From assembly GCA_002353285.1 (NCBI GenBank), contig DEJJ01000033.1, positions 41,269 through 105,268 of the forward strand: 64,000 bases of DNA, written 5' to 3'. The stretch is from Porphyromonadaceae bacterium UBA2751 (lineage in GTDB: Bacteria; Bacteroidota; Bacteroidia; Bacteroidales; Muribaculaceae). Below the pieces are notes generated by a model, which was given only the letters and a program-made list of their open reading frames with translations, searched no databases and had not been told where the DNA came from. The translations under genes were made by a program, and so were the position numbers. Positions within the stretch are counted from its first letter, which is position 1; each line of letters begins with the position of its first letter. Positions 10,401-19,400 of the stretch are shown here, in pieces.

Positions 10401-13400
10401 TGACGAGGACAATCGCCTTGTGATTGACGGCATCACTGTTGACATCAATCCCATCACTCCAGGCAAGAGCGGCACCATCGAGGAGTTCATGAAGCGCAAT
10501 GCGGGTTATAAGAAAGAGACTACAGTGCAGGAACAAATTGCGCTTGCCGAGCAGCAGACTGAGACCTCGCCGAGTGAAGCGCAGAAAGAGGCTGGCAACT
10601 ACAAGAAAGGGCATGTGAAGATTGACGGCTTTGACATCAGCATTGAGCAGCCTAAAGGCAGTGTGCGCAGTGGTGTGGACGCCAGTGGCAAGTCGTGGAG
10701 CCAGAAGATGAACAACACCTACGGTTACATTCGTGGCACGGAGGGTGTGGATGGCGATCACATCGACGTGTTCCTGAGTGACGACCCATCGCAGGGTGAT
10801 GTGTTTGTCGTTGACCAGGTGAACAATGACGGCAGCTTTGACGAGCACAAGGTGATGTATGGCTTCAACAGCGAGGAGGAGGCCCGCCAGGCTTACTTGT
10901 CGAACTACGAAGACGGTTGGCAGGGCCTTGGTGCCATTACCGCTGTGAGCAAGGACGAGTTCAAGAAGTGGATTGGCAGCAGTCACCGCAAGACCAAGCC
11001 CTTTGCCGAGTACAAGAATGTGAAGGTAAAGGGGGAACAGGCTGGCACAATGCGCCAGCCCACGGGACAAACAGTTGATGGTGACATAGCTCACTTTCAT
11101 AAGGAAACAGACAGTAGTGGTCGTACAGCCATAGATGAGGCCAACTATAATGCCGATGATCTTGTGGCTCCATTACTTGTTGATGGCAAAAAGAGTCATA
11201 TAGGAATCACCCATATTGTTCCAGAAGACATTAACGAACCCACTTATACACGAGCATACTACGACTATGCCCACCTGATTGACCCTAAGAGCAACAAAGG
11301 CTGGCAAGCAGTAGGTGATAAGATTGATGAATGGAATGCGAGCCACAAAAAAGACGAGCAGGGCTTTGACGATGGTGATGCGCCACAGGTGCGCTTCCCA
11401 TCGGTTGATGCTGCATTGAAGTTTGCTGAATGGTTTGAGGGCGCCACCCACCCTGTTTCGGCTGCTAAGTCCTCGCAAAAGAGTGAGGTGGCAGAGGCAC
11501 CAAAGGAGCGCATAGATGATGTTGGCGAGAAGATTGAGGGTGCGAAGAAAGACCTTGCCAAGAAAATGGGTGAGCGTATAAACCTTGATGCTGACACATT
11601 CCCCAAGATGTTCCCTAAGTACGACTTAAAAAAGCTCATCAGCCAGGGTCTAGATCCGAGCCTTGCTGTTATGACAAAGATGTTACGACAGATGGCACAA
11701 GCTGACTATAAGCACTACAGCAAGAAGCGCATGTATGGCAAGAGTTATGCCTTGAGAGCTTCACGTTTCTATGCCGCCTATGCGAAGCAGGTGCTTGAGG
11801 CAGGTGACAGTAATGTGGATTTCAAGAGTGAAGGCTTGGGTTTCACCGACTATGGGAAACAGTTTGTAGAGTTGAACAAGCGCCTTTTTGAGGAGTTGCA
11901 CAAGAAATTGGGTGATGACATTTTTGACCTCGACTTGACAGGGGTGAAGATGCAGCCTATTTCTCAGAAAGAAGGCACCACATGGTATCGCAGGAACCAA
12001 GAGACAGGCGAGTCGGAACCTTACAACCCAGCTTATGCTTTCATTGGTCCACGAGGACAGAGTTACTACGAGGCCAACGAACTTGACAAAGCCTTGCAAG
12101 AAGGAGTTGAACAGGTAAGCAAATCTGTTGACTACAAAAAGACCCATCCTTATAAGCTTGGTCACTATTACAAACCAGGCGTAAAGAACAGCGACTATGT
12201 AGGTGTGAAGCTTGGTGGCAAGGTGGTGCCATTGACCGAGCCAATGACCAGTTCGGAGGTTCGCAAGTACATGTCGGAGCACAATGCAGAACTTCAAGCA
12301 AAGGCAGCTCAACTTGACGAGCAGCGCAAGCTTGACAAGAAGAAAGGAGGCACAGGCGAAGGGAGATGGAAACCAGAGCTCACCCTTGGCGGTGGCCGTC
12401 CTCGCGTGGGTGCAGATCGTCGAGGAGGCGTAGACATAGAGGCAGAGGAATTTATGAAATCATTCGGCTTCCGTGGAGTGCAGTTCGGCAACTATGTGAC
12501 CCAGCGAGAGCGTCAGCGTTTCCTCAACGAGGCTTATGACGCATTGATGGACATGGCAGAGTTGCTTGGCATCTCACCACGTGCTTTAGCCATTGACGGT
12601 CGTTTAGGTTTGGCTATCGGTGCTCGTGGAGGAGGCAAGGCAAATGCCCATTATGAGCCAAAAGAGAATGTGATAAACCTTACCAAGAGTAAAGGTGCAG
12701 GTTCTTTGGCCCATGAGTGGTTCCATGCATTGGATTACTACTTTAACAAAAGCAGCAATAGACCGACATCAGCGACAGCCAACAAGAGCGCAGAGCAGTT
12801 CCCTGCCTCGACTCGCGATGAGATGCGCAAGGCATTCCTTGATTTGATGCGTGCGATTAAGGACAGCGACTACTACAATCGTTCAGTCGCATTAGAGCAA
12901 AAGCTCCACCCTCAACAGCTTGGAGAAGGTTATTATGACAAACCCACTGAGTTAGGGGCCCGAGCATTTCAGGACTATGTAGTGCGAAAGCTGACAGATC
13001 AAGGAAAGATTAATGATTTCCTGTCTTCGTTCACATCGGAGAAAGATTGGAATGGAGAGCCAGAAAACTATCCCTATCCAGTTGGTGCCGAAGCTGAGAA
13101 GATAGATGAGAAATTTGACGCTTTGTTTGATGCCATGCAAGAGCGTACAGACGAAGAAGGCAACACCATCCTGTATCATCTTGGTAAAGACAATGATGTG
13201 TTAACTGACACTGAGGTGGCTTTGCGCGACGGTTTGGTGGAAGTGTTGCGTGGTGCTGGCATTGAGGTGGTGACTGATGAGGCTGAGGGCCAGCGAGTGC
13301 TTGATGCAGCGAATCGTGCTGCTGATGTTCTTGATGAGATGAAAAAATCATCGCTTGAAACCGTGTCCGTTTCAGTAAAGAAACATCAACCTACTGTCGT

Positions 13401-16400
13401 TTCAAGCGATTACGGCGCAAAGGTAATACATAATCTTGAAACTTTAACAAAAAAATATGAAGAAAATGTAACTAACCGCGCAAACACATTCATCGGAGAA
13501 GTTGCTAATGCAATTGGCGCACAGCGATATGGCAGCAATAGTCAATATGCTGATTTTGAGGCTGTAAATGGCCGAATATTCACTATTCGCTTGGCAGACC
13601 ATAACGCGCATACAAGTGGTTTTGACAACGAAGGTCGTGAAGATGGTATAAGCATTGTTGTTACAGCTAAGAAGAATGCCGGCATCAAAAATGATGGCAA
13701 GGCGCATCTTGTGGAGTTCTATTACGATGCAATTAAATTACGCAAAGCCGAGGGACATCCTCTTGCGGCTATTGTGCGCTCGATACAGCAGGCGTTGTAC
13801 AGCGGTGAGTACCGGGACACGACGGGTCTTGCCGAGCGCCAGGAGGTGAACGAGGATATCATGCGTGAGCAGCGAGCTTGGCATGGCAGTGGTGCGGATT
13901 TTGACGCTTTTGATCACGGCCACATGGGCGAGGGCGAGGGTGCCCAGGCTTATGGCTGGGGAACGTATGTAACACAGGTGGAGGGTATCGCGAGGAGTTA
14001 TGCCAGTGATGGTAATAAATACATCTATAAAGGTAGAAAGGTTTACGGTAACCCTTATAGCCAGAATGTTGCAGAACAAGCAGCCTTTTACATTGAGCAA
14101 GAGCAAGGCATAAACAATGCCATAAAATTTATCCGAGGATTGGCAAGAGACTTGAAAGGAATGCCAGAAGGCGAAAATTTCAAGGACATTCTTTCAGTCT
14201 TACAAGATAAAGATAATTGGTCAGAGTCCAAGCGTTACCTCTATGAGGTGGAGATTCCCGATAACGATGGGACGAACTATTTGCCGTTTGATAAGCCATT
14301 GACTGATGAGCAGCTTGAAAGGATTGCTTCTCGTCTTGGTGATGAGGACGCGGCAGATTTCAGGGCAAGCAACCAGCCAGTGGCTGATGCTCCCAATGCA
14401 GATGAGGTAAATGCTTGGTCTCGCATGGGCGAGAACATTCTCAGGCAGTTGTCTTGGCTCTTTGGTCACGATGGAAGAATTAACAGCCGTGCGGCAAGCG
14501 AGTTCTTGCATGACTGTGGTTTTGTGGGTATAGAATATCCTGCCCAATATAGAAGTGGCGGCAGAAGTGACGGAACCAAGAATTATGTAATCTTTGATGA
14601 GGAAGACTTAAAGATTAACAGCAAGACCCAGTTTTTCAGGACTGGTAGCGGTGAGGTGTATGGCTTTGTGAGGGATGGGAAGATTTACATTGACCCTCGT
14701 GTGGCGAGTGCCGAGACACCAGTTCATGAGTATAGTCACCTGTGGGCTGACGCTTTGAAGCGCGCTAACCCTAAGGCATGGGAGCGGCTGAAAGAGACGA
14801 TGCTCGGCGAGAAGGACGTACTGGAGCATGTGAAGCGTCTCTATCCCGAGCTTGAGGGTGACGAGCTGCTGGGCGAGGTGTTCAGCCACTACAGCGGCAA
14901 GCGTGGTGCTGAGCGGTTGCGTGCCGACATGGAGCGTGAAGTGAAAAATGCCGAAGGCGTGTTTGCCAAGGCGAGAGTTGCGGTAGTCTTTGACAAGATA
15001 AGGCGTGCCCTGTCCCGCTTCTGGGAAATGGCAAGGGATTTGTTTGCCGGCAAGAACTCGATGCTCAATGGCATGAGTGCCGAGGACTTTGCCGACATGG
15101 CGATGGCTGACATGCTACATGGCTTCGACCCGCGTGGAGAGGGAAAAGACCGTGGCGAGGCTATGGTTACAAATGAGGGTGAGGTTTTGTACGAGCCACA
15201 GGCTCGCACTACTGGACTTGACATTGCACTTGACGACCGTTTCAACAAAGAGTTAAGCGAGTGGGAGCAGGGTAAAATGCCAAGCAATAAATATCTTAGC
15301 GTTGGAGTGCCCACTGGAGTCCTTGAGAATTTCATGCCATCAAGAGAGATAATACTTCGCCAGAAAGTGTTAACGAAAGCATTGAAAAAGCATGGTCTTG
15401 TTGCATCGGATATTAAGAATTTGCCGTCGGCACTTGCTGCCCCTATCTTTATTTTCAGAAGTACGCCATCGACAATAAGTGTCCTGACTGAACTTCAAAC
15501 ACAAGAAGGCAAAAATATCTTTGTTGCGATTGAACTTAACACAACAAAGCAAATGGGGCATGAGTTCTTGGAGTTGAATGACATTCTGACCATACATGGT
15601 AGAGAAGAAGAAAATATTGTCAAGCCCATCATTGAGAACAACAGCTTATTGTGGGTTGATAAAGAAAAAGGCCAACATTGGTTGTCCTCAGCGAAAACAA
15701 ATTCGCAGGCAATCACCAATGATGACCTTGATACTGCTGCAAAGATAGTAAAAGATTTTGAGAATCCAAGCATAAAAACAGAGAATTATGTAAATGAGCG
15801 TGGTGATGTGATTAGGTTTGAGAGCCACGCGGAGCAGTTGTCGCTGTTTGGTGGTGGCGAGCAGTCGAGCAAACGAGAGGTCGAGCAAACGAGAGGTCAG
15901 GCTCTCTCCGAGCGTGTGAAGCGTGCCTCGGAGATGAGCGATGCGGAATTGCTCAGTGAGATGGGTCGTGACATTGCCGAGCTTGAGAAGGCTGGCCGTG
16001 CCGATTGGGGTGTTCAGACCTTGTATAGCGAGGAGTATGACCGCAGGCATATCAAGGAATACAATGAGGAGTGCGACCGCGTGCGCACCATGCTTGACGA
16101 GAACAATGTAGGTATAGAAGAAGCCGAGCAGATGTTGCTCGACACGATCTACACCTGGCGTGAGGGCTATGCTACTGCCGACCGAAGCAGGCTGCTGGCT
16201 CAGTTTGACACCATCAACGACTACTATGCGGAGAAGGAGGACGAGCGCGACAACGCAGACCTGGTGGAGAGCGAGGCAGCTGCAGTGCAGCAGCCCACGG
16301 AACAAACGGCTGACGAAGCTGGCATACTCCCCCAGAAATCCCAAAAGCCGAAGCGTGCAGGTGGTTTTAATCCTACTGAGATTAAGCTTAGGAAGCTCAA

Positions 16401-19400
16401 GGGCGGCGAGACGTGCCATGTGGAGCGCCGGTACCAGGAGAGTGGCGGCTTTGACTTCACTGGCAGTGAGAAGGTGGAGAGCGATGCCGACCTGGCGTAT
16501 ATCTTCAGGAACTTGGAGAACAGTGCTATTGAGAACACTTTCCTTGTGCTGATAAAGAATGGCAAGGCGACGATATTGCATGTGGGTATGGGAGGTTATG
16601 CTTTCTCTGCTGGCCATCTTGGTGCTGGTGTGCTTGCCGCGAGCCAGCTAAAGCCCGACAGCGTTATCTTCGTCCACAACCACCCCAGCGGCACATTGCA
16701 GCCCAGCCAGCAAGACGTAGCGATGCAGGAGAAGGTGAAGAAGATGTTTGGCGCCGACAAGGTGCGCGAGGCTATCATCATCGACATCACCAGCGGCAAG
16801 TACAGCATCTTTGACAGTGACGGATGGGGAGCTAAAGAGAAGCAGCGCCCCACCAGTGCAGAGAACGAGGTGCCATATAAGACCTATAGCTTCAGCCAGC
16901 AGGTGTTTGCTGAGGGCTTTGTGCCTGGCTCCACATTCCAAATCACCGACTCGGACAAAGCTGCCGAGTTTATCTCGGGTCATCGCCTGGGCGAGCGTGA
17001 CAAGTTGAGCTTGATAGTGCTCAACAGGCAAAAACGCGTGACGGGCAATATTTTCTTGCCATGGACGAGCCTTGACGGAGTGGACGTGAACAAGGCTGCG
17101 GGTATCATTGCCAAGTTCATCCACCAGATGGGCGGTGAGAGCGGCATCCTCTATGGCAGCGGCACGATTAGCCGTGGCACCCTTTCTCCGTTGGCGCGAG
17201 CCATAAGCAACTATGAGGTACACCTTGACGACTTCATCAGTGTGGAGGGCAAGAGCGCTTTTCAAGCTGGTGCTATGGAGCCAGAGGTTGATTACGAGGC
17301 GGTGCCTCGCAATACAGAACAACAGCCTACTGAGGTTGCTGAGGACGGCGTGGGTTATGGTGAAGCTGATGATAGTGGTATCGGTGACGAGGAGCTTGCT
17401 GGATATGACGCAGGGCGTTACAGCTTTGCCGAGAGTATCACGCAGGGACTCGTTGACCTTGCGACGAAGAATGCCGACGACCAGCAGTTACGCATGAATG
17501 CGATGAGGGAGTTTGGCGGCAACCTTGCCAAGCTTCAAAAGCTGATGAACAAGCAGAAAGCATACGACAAGGCCACCGTTGATGACATCGTGCGCCTTGC
17601 GAGAATGGTAATGGGTAGTGGCTTCTTTAAGGACATGAGTGCATACGAAGTCAAGAGGTTGCTCGCTGCTATCAAGAAGGGCGTGGGAGTTGAGGACTTG
17701 ACACCTATTGCCAACAATGTCGTTGACATGCTTGTGCAACACCAGTTGCGTGAGAGCAAGAATATGCTCCACAAGCTGATGCAGGTAAGAGGCAGGAAAG
17801 TTGACGCACGCGGCGTAGAGGTACAGGCAGGCCTTGACATCGACGGTCAGCGCATGATGAGTGCGTTGAAAGACGGTATGAGTCTTGGTGAGAACGGACT
17901 ACTTACACGTATCAACGACTGCGAGAACCGACTCGGCAGCGAGGACGAGGTTATCAGGAAGAATGCCATGAGCGAGTATCAGGGCTTGATGCTTGCGAAG
18001 GAATACCACGACAACATCTTGAGTGGCGAGGAAGAAGAAATCGTGCTGCGGCAGGAGAAGCGCCAGGAGCAAGAGAAGATTTACGACTTCCGTCGTGAGC
18101 CAGTTCTTGATGATGACGACAACGCCATCATGAACCTCGATGGCAGCGTGCGCACCGTAGAGCGTAAGACCTTGAAGCCCGAGTTCAAGGGAGCCATGAC
18201 CGACGAGAACAAGCGGCTAAGGCACAACACCGAAGCCGCCATCGAGCGCATTGAGCAGTCGATAAGAGAGAGCCGCATGGAGCGAGTGACCGCTTACAGC
18301 GACTTTATGAGCGACGTGGCAGGTGATGTGCGTGCCAGCCGTGAGCGAGCCGCCGAATGGCGTGCTGAGCAACAGCAGCGTGTAGACGAGATACACCACA
18401 ACGCCAACAGCGACCTTGAAGGCGTGCCAGTACAGAGCCAAGTCAAGCTTCCCGAAGGAGGACTACTTGCCTTCAACAGCAATAACGACATTGTGAGATT
18501 GTTGTTCCAGCCCTTGGCGACCTTTGAGAAGATGCTACGCTTCTTTGGCAGGAAGGCCCACAATGGCGAGGGCTACCTGTTTAACCGCTTCATGCGTGGC
18601 TGGGCAGATTGCAGCGACAAAGAGTGGCGCAGCAAGCGTGCCGCCCATGAGGAACTTGACGCAAAAGTGAGAGAGCTGTTTGGCAAGAAAGTCAAACGCT
18701 GGAGCGACCTCTATGAGATAGAGCGCAACAAGAAGCACCCAGGCATACCAGTAGAATATTGGGACAATGGCGAGCGAGTGCGAGAAACCATGTCACAGGG
18801 CGAGGCATTAAGCCTTGTGGTGTGGAGCAAGCAGAAAGACGCCGAGGCAGGTTTGCGCAGGATGGGCATCAGCGAGGAAGACATTGAGACCATCAAGAGC
18901 CATCTCGATCCAAAATTCTTAGAGCTTGCCAACTGGGTTGTTGAGGAGTTCCTGCCCAAACGTAGGACTTATTACAACGAGGTACACGAGCGTATGTTTG
19001 GTGCACCGATGGCGGCTATAGAGCATTACTTCCCCATTGTGCGCAACAGCCGTGACGTGGAGAAGCCCAGTGACATCACCGAGCGCGACCTTGGAGACAC
19101 CAAGCCCAGCACCATAACAGGCAACATCATCAAACGTCAGCGCACAGCAGCGACCCTTGATGTTCATACCGACTTCTTTGACCACTTATTGAAGCACCTC
19201 GATGACATGGAGAATTGGGCAGCGTGGGCAGAGTTCAACCGAGACATAAACACGTTGCGCAACTATAAACGCTTCAAGAACCGAGTCCTCAACATGCACA
19301 GTGTGGAGTATGGCTCAGGCAAAGAATTGTGGAAAGCCTTTGACGACGCGTGCGCCATTGCCGCTGGAGTGTATCATCCCAGCACCAAGCGCGGCAGCGG

